DNA of 64,000 nucleotides from Hydrangea macrophylla (lineage: Eukaryota > Streptophyta > Magnoliopsida > Cornales > Hydrangeaceae): the NCBI GenBank assembly GCA_033977485.1, contig CM066988.1, positions 7,729,501 through 7,793,500 on the forward strand, read 5' to 3'. The notes under the pieces were generated by a model. The model ran no database searches. It was not told the origin of the DNA and saw nothing but the letters and a program-made list of their open reading frames with translations. This document shows positions 1 to 12,120 of the stretch, in pieces. The first letter of the stretch is position 1. Each line of letters opens with the position of its first letter. Position numbers and translations under genes: made by a program.

Positions 1-355
1 ACAGTAATATCCATGGTAATTTGAAAAGTGACACTTTGGTTCAGCGATTCATGCATCTATGACTAGGCACGTTAGATTAGGCAAAACGAGACTTCATTCC
101 ATCCAAAGAGAAAGGTTACAGACTCATTAACAACTTGATGACAGACGGACTCGACAACAAGACTAAACTTGAAATAGACAAACACACAACAGACTCGACT
201 GGACTTGACCCGGTCTCAAATGGAATGTCACAGTGACTCGCTTATTCTTTTTTTTTTTTTTAAAAGAGCATCCTCATTTGTTTTGATAGCAAAAGTCCCA
301 AACACCATCGCTTCACCGGCACAGGTTCAACATTCATGGTCCTCAGCGAAGGGGA

Positions 356-1615
356 TCATTGAAATGGATAGGTCATGGGTTGGTCCAGACCGAGGTAGTG
401 AATTGGATTGGGGTGCGGTGCATCATCTAAGAGATCCTGAATTGAGTGACGGAGCCTCTTACAGTTGTCGGTCTCATGGCCTTGGTCTTGGTGGTAATCA
501 CAATACTTGGATTCATTGTACCCAGGAGGTGGGTGATTAGGAGGCTTACTAGGCTCCAAAGGTGTAAGGTGGCCCTTTTGAACAAGGTGGTTGAGAGCAG
601 AGGATAAGCTCATGTCAAGTGGTGTGAAGACTCTTTGGTTTCCTTTCTTGTGCCTCTTACTGTAATCATTTTGGCTTGATGATGGGCTTAAGGCATTGAC
701 ATCTAGGCTCTCTTGATCTTCACCAAAGGTATTGGGTCTCTTCTCCTTTTGCAGTGACCCAGCTCCATTGATCTTGCCTTCACAGATAGCATCCTCGATT
801 CTAGTCCCAACCTCAAACAACTCTTCAAATGTTGAGATAGACTGGTAGAATAGTTTTTCATGGTATACTGGTTGCAGGTTCTTGACCAGCATACGTACTT
901 GCTCTTTCTCAATAGGCCTGTGGATCATTTGGGCTACTTTATTCCTCCATCTGCTCAAGAATGCAGCGAAGGACTCATTAAAATTCTGCCTGGTAGTTTC
1001 CAGATCTCGGATGGTGACATCAAGCTCTTGGTTATAGGAGTAGTGATCAATGAAAGTTCTAGCAACATCTTCCCAAACTCGGGTCTTGGAAGTTTCAAGG
1101 GTTAGGAACCAGGATAGTGCGGCTTTCTGGAGGGTTTGAGGGAACAGCATAGCTATGTGCTTATGGGTGCAGCCCATTGATTGGAAGATGCTCATGCACA
1201 ACTTGATGTGACTTTTTGGATTCCCTGTTCCATCAAAACGGTCAATTTCAGGCATTTTGAAGTTCTCGGGCAGCCTTAGCTTGATGGGCTCAAAGAGGCC
1301 TTCTAGGTCTAACATGTAATCATCAACCCCTTTGCTCTTCCTCAACACACTTTCAAGCTTGTCAACTTTGTCCATTTTTTCCTGGAGCTTCTTCTCATAT
1401 GCAAGTGGCGGGACTCCTTGAAACCAGTCTTCTTCCCCATTATTCTCGGGAGGCAGTCCAAACCCAGGCAGTGGTGGTGGGAACCCATGTGGGTACTGTG
1501 GCTGCTGCTGTTTCAGTTCTTCCATGAAACTCAAAACTTGGGCCATGCGATCAGATTGCTGGTTTATGGTTGCTCCCAACTCAGTGACCTTGTTTTCTAA
1601 TTCTTCCTGATTCAT
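356..1615 (-). CDS. gag: Gag polyprotein of element A (419 aa, intact frame)
   Basis: Gag forms the virus-like particle that packages element RNA in the cytoplasm. The N-terminus (about residues 1-40) is coiled-coil-like, with hydrophobic/charged heptads and a glutamine run, followed by a Pro/Gly-rich linker. Residues about 120-290 match the plant Retrotrans_gag capsid family: an RFDGTGNP-type block, a Trp-containing central helix, and the motif with F..RW that usually reads FxxRWR. Near residue 385 is a reduced zinc-knuckle-like motif, C-x2-H-x4-GH-x4-C, followed by LRHSIQDLL. The ATG at 1615 aligns with the gag starts of elements B and H. Unlike H, no stop or frameshift is seen. It has no downstream pol, so any particles would need enzymes from another element. 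Confidence 0.85.
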   Translation of the reverse strand: MNQEELENKVTELGATINQQSDRMAQVLSFMEELKQQQPQYPHGFPPPLPGFGLPPENNGEEDWFQGVPPLAYEKKLQEKMDKVDKLESVLRKSKGVDDYMLDLEGLFEPIKLRLPENFKMPEIDRFDGTGNPKSHIKLCMSIFQSMGCTHKHIAMLFPQTLQKAALSWFLTLETSKTRVWEDVARTFIDHYSYNQELDVTIRDLETTRQNFNESFAAFLSRWRNKVAQMIHRPIEKEQVRMLVKNLQPVYHEKLFYQSISTFEELFEVGTRIEDAICEGKINGAGSLQKEKRPNTFGEDQESLDVNALSPSSSQNDYSKRHKKGNQRVFTPLDMSLSSALNHLVQKGHLTPLEPSKPPNHPPPGYNESKYCDYHQDQGHETDNCKRLRHSIQDLLDDAPHPNPIHYLGLDQPMTYPFQ

Positions 1616-1929
1616 GTTGGAATGACTTAGCAGGATAATTTTGACCGAATGACTGTTCGAACTTCCGACTCAGGACGAGGATCCCAGTTGTTGACTTCGG
1701 GAATCGATACTGACCTGACAGATTTCGAGAGAAAAGGGTGTATCAGGTCCTGATAGTGACGACTTTAGACAGACAAAGACAGTGATGTGGACTGACTCGA
1801 GGCAGTGCGTGCAGATAGCTGGTGCATGCATGTGGGACAAGCAGGCGGATGTAAGGCCTAATCTATATGATGCTTCTATTTCTAATAGATAGCAGTTAAA
1901 CAAATAAGGTCCTAGCCATACAGAGTGTG

Positions 1930-2570
1930 CTAACCTTACTTTCCAATATGATCACCAAGGGATAACAGGGATTTCCGGGATACTTCGGGAATTTTGGACA
2001 GAGTTTCTGGGAGAAACAGGGATTCTGAAGATTCGGAGAAATTTTTAGAAGTCATTTGAGTTTCTAGGAGAAATAGGGATCTCTGGTTGATTTAGACTGA
2101 GCTTCTAGGAGAAACTGGTATTTTGGGCTTTTTTGAGAAATGTGGATAGAGTTTCTAGGAGAAACAAGTATATCTGGGCATTTCTGGGTGATTTGGGCAG
2201 AGTTCTTAGGAGGAACAAGTACTATGGGTATTTCTGGGAAATTTGGATAGAGCTTCTAGGAGAAGCAAGTATATCTGGACATTTCTAGGTGATTTGGCCA
2301 GAGATGCTGGGATTTTTGGAGAATCCGGGAGATTTGGACAGATCTTCTGGGAAAACAGGTACTTTGGGTATTTCTAGGAAATTTGGATAGAGTTTCTGGG
2401 AGAAACTAGTATATCTGGGAAGATAGGACAAAGTTTTTTTGGAGGAATTGGCATATCTGGGAGATTTAGCCAGAGTTTCTGGGAAGAACTGGTTAATATG
2501 GTTATATCTGGGATATCTGGACAGAGTTTCTGGAAGAAACTGGTTAATATGGTGATAGTGATAATACTGT
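1930..2570 (-). repeat. Degenerate leader minisatellite of element A
   Basis: Repeats built on AGAGTTTCTGGGAGAAAC...ATATCTGG with spacing near 51 bp in the best part (2473 to 2524) and variable elsewhere. It is the degraded counterpart of the regular 51-bp array in element H (41924-42480) and lies in the same place, between the leader and gag. Confidence 0.75.
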
Positions 2571-3151
2571 CTAGCAGGTTTTCATACTCCTATGACTTAG
2601 GACCATCAAACAAGGTTTGCGGTGTATATCTTTGTGAGCATGGAGCAGACATCTTTGTCATGGTGCCTAGGCATGTCAACTCAATGTGATCACATGTGAG
2701 TGATTGCCTTGGGAATCATAAGAAAGAGGTTTCTGCCTCATGCCACATAAGCATCTACACCGTACAGGTAATCCCACCAGGGCATACAGCAGTTATATCA
2801 CATTGTCCTATCTGAAAAGATAAATCAACAGCCCTATGAAAGGTTCTACAGGAATCTATATGCAAAGGCTGGGTTTAGTCAAAGAGGGTCCGTTGACGAG
2901 AGTTCCAATATACCGTCAGGGAGACAGTACGGAGGTTTTTACTCTTTTTGATATACCTTGGAAGGTACAGTATCAACGGTGACTTGTGCCCTGGCACAGC
3001 AAGACCTGAACAATGTCAGCGCCGCGTTTCAGACACAATCGGAGGGGAAATGCAGAAGTGAAATGCGGTGAACCAAACACAGTAAAAAGATGATTTTAAG
3101 GATGCTTCTTATGAGTCAAACCTCTGTATTATTTTGTTTTAAAAATAAAAA
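2571..3151 (-). other. Conserved 5' leader of element A
   Basis: About 580 bp between PBS and the minisatellite, noncoding. It is strongly similar to the leaders of B (23171-23775), H (41325-41915) and G (59741-60340), including the segment around 2940-3010. Conservation in pol-less elements suggests an RNA function such as packaging; this is inference. Confidence 0.65.
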
Positions 3152-3169
3152 TCCCCAGCAGAGTCGCCA
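3152..3169 (-). other. Primer-binding site of element A
   Basis: On the minus strand it reads TGGCGACTCTGCTGGGGA, three bases after the LTR end (...CCACA). It is complementary to the 3' end of a tRNA ending in GAGUCG-CCA, the tRNA-Arg type used by Ogre-like elements. Confidence 0.85.
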
Positions 3170-3172
3170 GAT

Positions 3173-6100
3173 TGTGGATACCGGAATCGGACCACTTCTC
3201 TCTCTCTTGTGTGAGATTGTTTTTGAAATTGATTTGAATCAAAGAAAAGGAAAGGTCTGTTGAAAACAGATACAGAGTCGCCACTTGGTCTTTAAGGAAC
3301 CAAGAAACCTAATTTTGACTCACCCAAGCGGATAAGGGCACTGGCCCTTCATAACCAAAGAACTTGGTTCGGGGTTTTGGTACGAGAGAGGAAGGAGCCT
3401 TTGTCGCGACTAAAACACCCTCAACTCGCCCCGTCTTTCGACGGGCCTCAATTAGCATCCAAATAATCATCTTATACTATGTTTGGTTCGACAAATAATA
3501 CTATGATAGTATATTACATTACATAAGAAAATTTAAAATGGAAGATCTAAAGATAAGATATCATTCATAAGATCTAAGCCAAATATCATACAATGTGAAG
3601 TAAAAGATCACACAAATAAACCTAGGAAAAATCATCTAATCATGTATCAAATAATCAAGATTTCCTAATCTAAAAGGGGACATGAATTGTTCTTGAAACA
3701 AATAATCGAAGAAATCAAAATATGCTTAGCAAACTTGAATGATGCATGTTATTCTTTTGAGAAAAGAAGACCTCTCAATCCCCGGGACGGATGAGAAAGG
3801 ATGATTAGATCGAGGAGAAGCATGAACGTGTGATCAAGTTCATTCCTTATAATCTTCTTAGATTAAGAGTTACAAAAACCCCCAAATCTTTGCATGGATG
3901 TATTGTATGTACCTAAAAATGTGCAAAGGTTGTAGTGTGTTTTGTGTACATGGATTTCTAAAATGACTTGGAAGTCTAAAATGTGCATGAATGAATGGAT
4001 TAAATCAACATGGGATATATACAAATGTAGTATGAACTACTTCCTAAGATATGGGCTAATTTGGAATGCATATGAGCATCAAATCAAAGAATAAAAGTTG
4101 AAATGTGCTTGCTGTGAATAGTGGACAGACTGCATGTATTACTTTGCAACATTATAATGGGAGGTCAAACGTGCCTAGAAATATGTGATAAAAATCTGAG
4201 ATCATTCTTATTGTGTCTAGAAAATAACCCAAAAAGCCAAACATCAATAGCTATCACAGATTAAAAGAACAAAATCAGAATGTACACATGACTCAGAAAC
4301 AAAAGCTGCACTGTTGACTGATTTTGTATGATTTTTCATAAATCAAAGAAAAGGTTTATGATGACCCATTATATACCAAAAGTTTCCTAAGACACCCAAG
4401 GTTTATAAAACAAATAGAAAAGATATATGTACAGTGATGAAAATGTCCAGAATAAGTGCAAGAAGTTGGGTGAACATTCTGTGAGAATAGAGGCAGATTA
4501 TGAATGTGAACTTCTCACATCCAAAACAAATACTTTCACATTTCTATAATTGATGGGAAAAATTAGGGACAAACTATGATGTATTGGGAAAGTTTTACAA
4601 GTGGTTTCATCATCATAACTTGAGTATTTAATTCAAAACAAAACTTTGAATCTGAACAGCTCACTGTTTTGGGTCATTGTTTTGGAGATATTGAGGAAAA
4701 CAAAGTTTTATTTCTTGAAACCAAATGAGAGGGATTGAGAGGGGTTTTGAAATAGATGTTTTGAAAACATATTTTCAACACTCAATAAGGATTATGACCA
4801 CTTAGAATACCAACATCAAACTCATCATTAAGAATCTCCAAGATTGTTGGAGAGATTTATTTTATTTTTTGAACATAACTTCAATACATTCCAAGAATAC
4901 CTTGGAAGTATTGAGGTTATGATCATCATCTATCAAACATGTTTTTGAGGTCAAGAGCTACTATCCATAAGGATTCACTCACCCCAAACTTCATGCCATC
5001 ACTTAGATGATGATGAACTAGTAAGTAAATAAAGAAAAATAAAAAGAAATGAGGTAAGAAGGGATGAACATATATATAAACAAGCAAGTAAATAGCAATC
5101 AATAGATGATAATCAATGTGATTTTGGACTTGTAGCTTGGTGTTTCACTCATAGATTTTGACATTTGGACATGGAAGTAGCTTCCTATCTCATGAATGCT
5201 CAAGAATGAGGGTTGGAGTGGACTTTGAATGTGAAGTATATAGAAGGATGATGGAAGAAAACAAGAATAAAACTCACTTTCTTATGGAAAATCAATGGGA
5301 GAAGCTCCCTTTCTCTCTTCTAACCTATCTCTATCTCTCTTCTTCTCTACAACTTTCCAAGCTTTGCACTTGGCCCCCCTAAAATGAAGAGCAATGGGGG
5401 GTTTAAATAGGCCAATTTGGGGTGGTTTTGGGGTTTTAAAAGTGCTCCCATTGGTCCCAAACAACTGTGAACACAAAACTATGTCGTTTTGACTTTCAAT
5501 TAATCAAATTGGACCCCCAAAAAAATTACAAAAATGGACTCTGCGAGGGTTGAGTGCCGCGGCGGCACTGGGCCAGTGCCGCGGCGGCACTGCTCCTCAG
5601 ACGCCCAGAAATTTACGTTTAGGCCCCCAGAGGTTTCGGTATTCGTGAAAAGGCCCTATTTTGTTCGAAATTCGTAGAAAATGCGTATGAACTCCAAACT
5701 GAGGTTGTGATATACCGTTGGAAAGGTAATAGAGTCTACTTTACATAAAAAATAGTTTGGGGATAGGTCACTTTGAAAAGTTTTGCGGTATTCGCGATAA
5801 AAGCCGATTTGATCGCCTTTTTCACCTTCGGAAATTCATAATAAATTCGTTTTAAATCATGAAATTATGTGCGATATACCGTTGGGAAGCTATTGACCTC
5901 TAGTATCCATGAAAAATATTTGAAAATTGTTTTGGTGCCCCGATTCCAAAGTCAAATTCTGGTCAAATTGGTCAAACCTGGGATTCCCGGGAAGTTCTGG
6001 AAACCTCTGGGAGTTCCCGGGAGCTGATGTTTTCGCTCGATTTTCTTTTGGAACTTGTTTTAACACTTTTCCCATGATTTAAAATTATTCTGGTGAATTC

Positions 6101-6466
6101 GGACGATTTCGGTCAAACTTGGTCAAACTTGGTCAAACCTGGTCAAACCTAGTCAAACTTTGGTCAAACCGGTCAACGGGGACTTTTCGGGAACTTCCGG
6201 GACTTCCGGGGGTCTCTGGGAGCTGACGATTTCATCCGATTTTTCTTAAAAACTCATTTTATCACTTTTCTTACGACGTAGCATGTTTTTAGAACTTTGG
6301 GACCAAATCTGGGAGTTTTCGGGCTTTTAGGGGCATTTTGGTCATTCTGAGCATTCTGAGAGATAGAGCTGACTTCCGAGAGTCCTGTGGAGTCTTTTGC
6401 TATCATTGTGAACCACCAAGCTAGGGGTCTCCTAAATCTGATAGCCGACAAAATGGGGTGTCTACA
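3173..6466 (-). repeat. 5' LTR of element A (3294 bp)
   Basis: Plus-strand ends are TGTGGATACC and GGTGTCTACA, i.e. TG...CA on the element strand. Within it, on the element strand in order: a cluster of TTTGACC motifs (6177-6111), a second block with the same layout (to about 5930), GC-rich palindromes GTGCCGCGGCGGCAC (5592-5550), a conserved U5-like segment (about 3450-3290), and a PBS-like 11-mer (3283-3273). Its central segment (about 4090-4900) is one of two LTR types seen in the window; B carries both types in tandem. Confidence 0.88.
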
Positions 6467-8897
6467 TTAGCTACGATCGAGAATACGAGTACAGAGCTCA
6501 CTATCGATCATATCCCCATCATTCAAGATTTTGGAGTATAAACACTCTATTTGGATCTTCTGGTCGATGTAAGGAACCCCCACCTCAACAAAGACCAAAT
6601 GACTGGATTCGGGGATTATTGGTTATATGTAGTAGAACTCTATGAAGCACTATGGTCTCTTAGACACAATACAATAACCTCTATGAGGACTTAGATATGT
6701 TAGAAACTCAAAGTAAAATAAGAACCCAAGTTAGGATAGCCTTTCTGTATGAAATGACAAAGTCACCATCAACTGAACCAAATCCAGACCTCATAGTGGG
6801 ATCCCGAGAGATCCCTTTACAAAATACTCCTAAACTATCTTAAAACAATTCCATAAGCCTTCGCTTTGGCAAAAAAAAGTTTAGGAGAATTTTCGTGCCA
6901 AAATCACTCTTTTATGCTTCTACGGTAAACTTCTTTTCAGAGTCAGCCTCACCTTATTGACCATAACTAAAAGTTTACAAATACGTTTTGAATGAAACCA
7001 AAAACATTACAAACTAGACATCCATACCTTTGCAATGGTATATCGCAAGCCTAAATTGGATAACCGAGGTGAGAGAACATAGGAGAGAAAACACAACATT
7101 CGAGGTTGAGTGCCGTAGTGGTAGTCAGAGACTGCTGCGCAGTGATCATAAAGGTCACGCCCATTTCCATGAATGCCACTATGGTATTCGAGCCCAAAAT
7201 GCAATCTGGACCGTTCGGTTGGTCCCGATCCTGGTGAACTAATACAAATTTGACCAATTAGATGCAATTTCATCTAAAACCTTAGATATAGAATTGAAAG
7301 ACTCCTAGAGATACCTCAAACACCCTAGGTGCAAGCCTTTAAAGGTTGCATTTCTGCCCTACATTGAACAAATAAAGGAACCCATTCCAGAATCTTAAAT
7401 TGTAAATAGAGGCCTTTACTTCTTCATTCCAGGTACTAGAAAATCCTGAGATCTAGAGAGCTCAAGGAAAACTCCATTGAGCCTTGAAATTTCTTGGGAT
7501 TGGAATCTTCGAGACTGCGGTCCTAGCAAAGCCCTGTCGAAATAAGATTCTGAGGGATGTCCTTGGGGTAAGCTTCTTCTTTCTTGTTCTTAATTTTTCA
7601 TTGTTTTTGATCTTTAAAGTTCCTAGTTTAATTTTAATTCCTTGTTTGTAGTATCCCTATGAAGGTTAAGTTATCCTAGGCAGACTCTACCTGAAATGAT
7701 GTGCTAGACAGATGCTTGTGGGGTTGGTATCCAATTCATGGATATTCAATCTCTAGGGATAATAGAACTCTAATCTGGATCTTTGAGTCTAGCTTCAGGT
7801 CGTCCATGTAGATATCATGTTACAATCCATGCATTTCTTGAATAGTAGTGTATCCATGAATTAGTTAATTCTTATCCATGTATCACTTTACATGGATACA
7901 CATGCACACTATCCTCACCTAGAATAGTAAGTTATTCAGACTAGGGATAATACCCTTGTTAGGGTTTGACATGCACACTACTTCACCTAGTAGTCATGTT
8001 TGGATATAGGAACATGCTATCCATGCTTAGAATAGTAGGGTGTTCATCATGATTATCCTCTATATTGCATTATTATCTTAATCATGGTTAATTAGGGATA
8101 ATTTGGAATGCAATGCTATCCCGAGTAAGTTTTCTAGATTAGTTTTTATTTATTAACATAGAAGCGTGTTTAGCTAGATAAAACCAGATTGAAATTTCCT
8201 TACATGATTACTTCTGCATAGAATTCATGTTGGCCTAGGATTTTGAATGTGATTTCACACTTATTTTGATTTTTATTTCTTCGCATGCATAAGGGAGTGT
8301 AGTTATGTTTAGTCCCCAAAATACTGCTTTAGCATGCGCATTACATGTAATTGCTTAGTTTGTTGCATGCTCTTTTCTTTTCTTAGTTGTTTTGAACTTA
8401 AACTAGGGTTGCATTAGAATAAATGAAATGGTCCACATAATGTCTAGTTATAAACCTTGAAAGTTGAGTAGAGGTCTATCTCACGATGTGATGAGAGGGT
8501 GTTTTAGCACGATCTAGCTCCGTCCACTCTTGTACCTTAACCCCCAAATTGAGTTCTTTGGTGATGAAGGGTCGGTGCACTCTTCTATTGGACAATTAGA
8601 TTTAGTTTTCTTTGCGACTCTATTAGTGAAGATCTCTCTGGATTTAGCCTAGTAGAACAAAAACATGGATTACTCACTCGTGTAGCCTTAGATATTTATC
8701 ATGGGCATCGATTGTAGTCTCAGGTATGGATATAAAGCCCAATGGAATCTGATATAAGTAATCTAAATCGGTCAGATCGAATAAAAGGCTAATGATGTGG
8801 GGTGAACCTCACTCATGGTTGTTAACATGAGATTTGTGTGAGATCAATCAAATGGGCTTGGTCTTTCTAGGACCTATACTTGGTCAAGGTACCCACA
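6467..8897 (+). repeat. Element F: very diverged Tat/Ogre-like LTR, right part
   Basis: The sequence is only distantly similar to the other LTRs, but the same landmarks occur in the same order on the plus strand. There is a degraded GC-palindrome block near 7108-7145, a segment at 8490-8580 that parallels the conserved LTR block (GAGGGTGTTTTAG... then GTTCTTTGGTGATGAAGGG), a PBS-like GCGACTCTAT near 8620, and the LTR end ACCCACA at 8897. The left end is missing because element A is inserted at 6466. No coding region is seen; the short open frames around 7007-7273 are not supported. Confidence 0.6.
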
Positions 8898-8899
8898 AT

Positions 8900-8917
8900 T
8901 GGTGACTCTATTGGGGA
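8900..8917 (+). other. Diverged primer-binding site of element F
   Basis: TGGTGACTCTATTGGGGA differs from the PBS of the other elements by C-to-T or G-to-A changes and lies at the same distance (2-3 bases) from the LTR end. Confidence 0.65.
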
Positions 8918-9593
8918 ACTACTAAAAGGTTTAGACTCCAAGGTTTAGACTGCAACTTGTCATATCACCCCCGTAGAAGACTTCCTTTCCCTAGCATATA
9001 CCTGCAGGTATAAAAGGTATGTCAACATACCATAACATACCCTATAATGGGGGTATATCAAACATCTCGCTGGGGGACTCCGTGACCTTATCCACTTTGT
9101 TGCATATAGCAGCCATAGATCTCAATCGTTCAAGGCTCAACCCATTATGTGCATACACTCTTTACTTGTCTTTTTGGATTATGTGATATATAAGAAAGCC
9201 TATACGACACGTGATACATAGTCCTGTCTAACACTGAAAGCATTCTGTCCATGTGAAATGCTCGCCACATGAAATGAGAATGGTGTACTACTTAGGTGTA
9301 ATACTGGAATATATGTCACGAGCATGTAGGACGACAAATCATTGGAGAGGAATTCCTAATTTAAAAAAAAAATAAGGGATTCAAGAAGGGTAGAATAAAT
9401 TGAATTGGAACTTTTAAACAAAAAGAAAAATAATAATAAATAAAAGGGCACAATCATTGTAGGGATGGAACATAATTTTAAATTTCAAATTGCAGAGAGA
9501 CAAGTGAACATAGCTCCAAGAAATAATAAGTCCACACCCTCTTAGGTTTAATCCCCCAAACATTTCAAAATCAAGAATTGTCCAATGGCTCAC
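8918..9593 (+). other. Interior remnant of element F
   Basis: Noncoding sequence after the PBS, with leader-like phrases (9010-9110) but no recognisable gag. It is cut off at 9594 by an LTR of opposite orientation (D). I see no gene here. Confidence 0.45.
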
Positions 9594-10058
9594 TATAGAC
9601 ACGCGGCCAGTGGGAGTCTACCCCCCTTTTTCTTTTGGGGTTTCGAAATTGATTTTCCTTTTGAAATAGTTTGAAGAAAAGAGTAAAGAAAGTCTGTGAA
9701 AACAGATACAGATTCGTCACTTGGTCTTTAAGGAACCAAGAAACGTAATTTTGACTCACCCAAATGGATAGACGGCACTTGCCTTTCATAACCAAAGAAC
9801 TTGGCTCAGGGTTTTGGTACGAGAGAGGATGGAGCTTTTGTCATGAATAAAACACCTTCAACTTGCCCCGTCTCTTGACGCGACTCAATTAGCATCCAAA
9901 TAATCATCTTATACTATGTTTGGTTCGACAATTAATACTATGATAATATATTACAACTCTTAAGAATCTTGAAATGGAAGATCAAATGATAAGATATCAT
10001 TCATAAGATCTAGGCTAAGTATAACACAATGCAAAAGTGAAAAATCACACAAGCAGAC
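9594..10058 (-). repeat. LTR fragment D, left piece
   Basis: Begins TATAGACACGCGG, a mutated form of the TGTGGACACGCGG end seen at 63216, and continues with the conserved LTR block (9690-9900). No PBS lies to its left, so on the minus strand this is the outer end of a 3' LTR or a solo LTR. It is interrupted at 10058 by element C and resumes at 32879. Confidence 0.7.
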
Positions 10059-11670
10059 TGATTAGAGGTAAAAAGTGCATATTCATATCGTATTACATAG
10101 TCTTTTATGCATAATTTTATCCCTAAGTCCCTAGATTTAGATACATATCAATGATTAAGTGTTTTCTATGATGTTGAGACTCAAACATGTGTTTTTACAT
10201 TATTTTACAGGTCATGGAAAGCAATTGTTGCATAGAAAGTGATTGTGCTGAAGAGAATAACGAAGGCAGCTGAGAAAATGCCATTTTTGACATTGAATAC
10301 TTCAGATTTGGAAGATTTGCCCAACAACATAAAAAGTAAATCTTTGAGTTACGGTCGCGTGGCCATAAACGGGAGGTCAATCCGAGTTACGAGTGAAACG
10401 TTATGGCCATTCTCCCATCGGTGTGCAGAGCTATCAAAATCAGAGAAGTTCCAGGGCTTGCAGAACTATCAATCGATTGAGACTTCGATTTATCGATCTA
10501 AGTTTGATCAATTGAGCTTTATTTTCTCCCAAAAGTTGTGTACATTCTGCAAGAACCCTATAAATAAGTCATTTTGATACCAGACGAAAGGAGGACACAC
10601 AAGAACATGAAAAACAACAGTTTTAGGGTAGTTTTAGGGTTAGATTAGGAGTAGATTAGGTTAGATTCATGTTCTTCTTCCTCTTTTCCATTATTATACT
10701 GAAGATTATTCAAGATTCAAGTTTATTACAAGTTTTAATCAGATTATTTCCAGGTTTTTCTTTCCAATCCTTGTTATTTCATTGTTTATTAGTTTTGATG
10801 TTATGATTGCTCTAGGTTATAATAGCTACATTAGTTTTATTATGTTTCCGTAGTTTAGACGTTGGGAATATGTGATAAAAATTTATTCTTAGCCTCTGCC
10901 ATGTAATATGTAGAAAACCTGAGTTCAATCGATCAAAGTCAGTTCAATCGATCGAACCAGAGAATAGTCAAGCGATCAAAGACATTTCGTTCAAATGGAG
11001 GATGATGCAATCCGATCAATCAAGAGCGCTTCGATCGATCGAACATGTTAATTCCTGAGATGATTCTTTTAAGTATTCCAAGACTCTATTTTAGAAATCT
11101 GTCATCAAACTGTCCCTATAAGCTCAGTTTGTTACAACAATTTTTAGAACTTAAAGCCTTAAGGCTATTTTCTTGAATGACTTTTGAAAACCACTTTGAA
11201 TGCTAACACCATTTAGAGTGCAAGTAATAACTATTGTTTTAAACCATCTTCCAATTATTTTAAATCAATTGTGATGATGTAGTCCTAGTCATGTAAAGGC
11301 TATTGATTCTATATCTGTAGAAAAATACGGAAGACTGAAAATGAATGAACTCCATAGAACATTAATGAGTATGTATGGCAAATTGTTATGATTAATGTGG
11401 ATTCACATAGTTCCAACACCTTTAATTAATTTATTTTATTAATTATGTTTCTTTATGCTTTAGTTAAATATTTAATTCAATTTAATTAATTAGGATTTGT
11501 TAGAACCTTCACTCCTTCAGTTCATCTATTCTTTTTCTTTAGGTTGTAACTTAGTATATATATTCTTCCTATTCCTTTCCCGTGGGATCAACTGGACTTA
11601 TCCAGTATTAGTTGCATGATCACCTATACTTGGGTGTTGCATAAGAGCGCACAACTATTTAGTCATGTCA
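10059..11670 (+). repeat. 5' LTR of element C (1612 bp)
   Basis: Starts TGATTAGAGG and ends AGTCATGTCA. It contains AT-rich TATATATA near 11555-11565 and several palindromic ATCGATCGA-type motifs (10920-11050). Confidence 0.88.
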
Positions 11671-11676
11671 AGTTTT

Positions 11677-11694
11677 TGGCGTCGTTACAGGGGA
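11677..11694 (+). other. Primer-binding site of element C
   Basis: TGGCGTCGTTACAGGGGA is close to TGGCGCCGTTGCCGGGGA, the tRNA-Asp-type PBS common in plant Gypsy elements. It differs from the tRNA-Arg-type PBS of the Tat/Ogre-like elements here. Confidence 0.65.
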
Positions 11695-11840
11695 AGTCAA
11701 CTAGGTTAGGATTTTACTAAGTTATTTCCATTTTTCTTCTTTTTCTTAAAAAAAATAAAAATAAAAACTTTTAGACTTTTTCTCTTACAAGATGAAAATA
11801 AAAAAATTAAAATTATGTTGTTTAAAAATTTTGGGTAAAC

Positions 11841-12120
11841 ATGTCTTATCTATGTTACCCTCCATACAACACAAACATAAATGCCACTAATATGTACACA
11901 CTTGATAATCAAGACAATTAACCCCCAAGTTGGCAAGCACCCACCTATGACACAGATTATCAACCCGAGTGCTACCAACCACCATAATGGGAAAATAATA
12001 GTATTAGTCCCCCACGTTATCAAACATATCAAGAATCTCCACATGGAGAGTTCCATCAATCGCAATGGGAATATAACCAAAATGATAGTGAGGATACAGT
12101 AGTAGTTCCCACAATTACCA
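11841..12120 (+). pseudogene. Q/Y-rich frame of element C, 5' part
   Basis: From the ATG at 11841 the frame is rich in Tyr, Gln, Pro and Asn. Two in-frame TAA codons interrupt it (in the runs near 11919 and 11985). It is cut at 12120 by element B and continues in the same composition at 27985. Q/Y-rich frames at this position occur in plant LARD-type elements; I cannot assign a function. Confidence 0.55.
12116..12120. repeat. Target-site duplication of element B, left copy
   Basis: TACCA directly before the LTR; an identical copy follows the other LTR at 27985-27989. Confidence 0.92.

Larger units (their letters stand above)
1..6466 (-). mobile_element. Element A: pol-less Tat/Ogre-like LTR retrotransposon, 5' part
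   Basis: Reading on the minus strand from 6466 downward: 5' LTR (6466-3173), PBS (3169-3152), conserved leader, degenerate minisatellite, intact gag (1615-356), then a noncoding 3' region that runs off the window at base 1. No protease, reverse transcriptase or integrase follows gag. Bases 1-355 match 21020-21366 of element B and the complement of 61615-61960 of element G, so the loss of pol is a shared subfamily feature and not a private deletion. The 3' LTR lies outside the window, so the target duplication (expected TTAGC, from 6467-6471) cannot be checked. Confidence 0.88.

Noticed and set aside
3152..3169. Possible tRNA fragment
   Set aside because: The match is only to the tRNA 3' end and stands at the LTR border in several elements, so it is a primer-binding site. 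No cloverleaf is present.
7007..7273. Overlapping short frames on both strands (88, 70 and 68 codons)
   Set aside because: They coincide with the degraded GC-palindrome block of LTR F. No family match or codon pattern supports coding.
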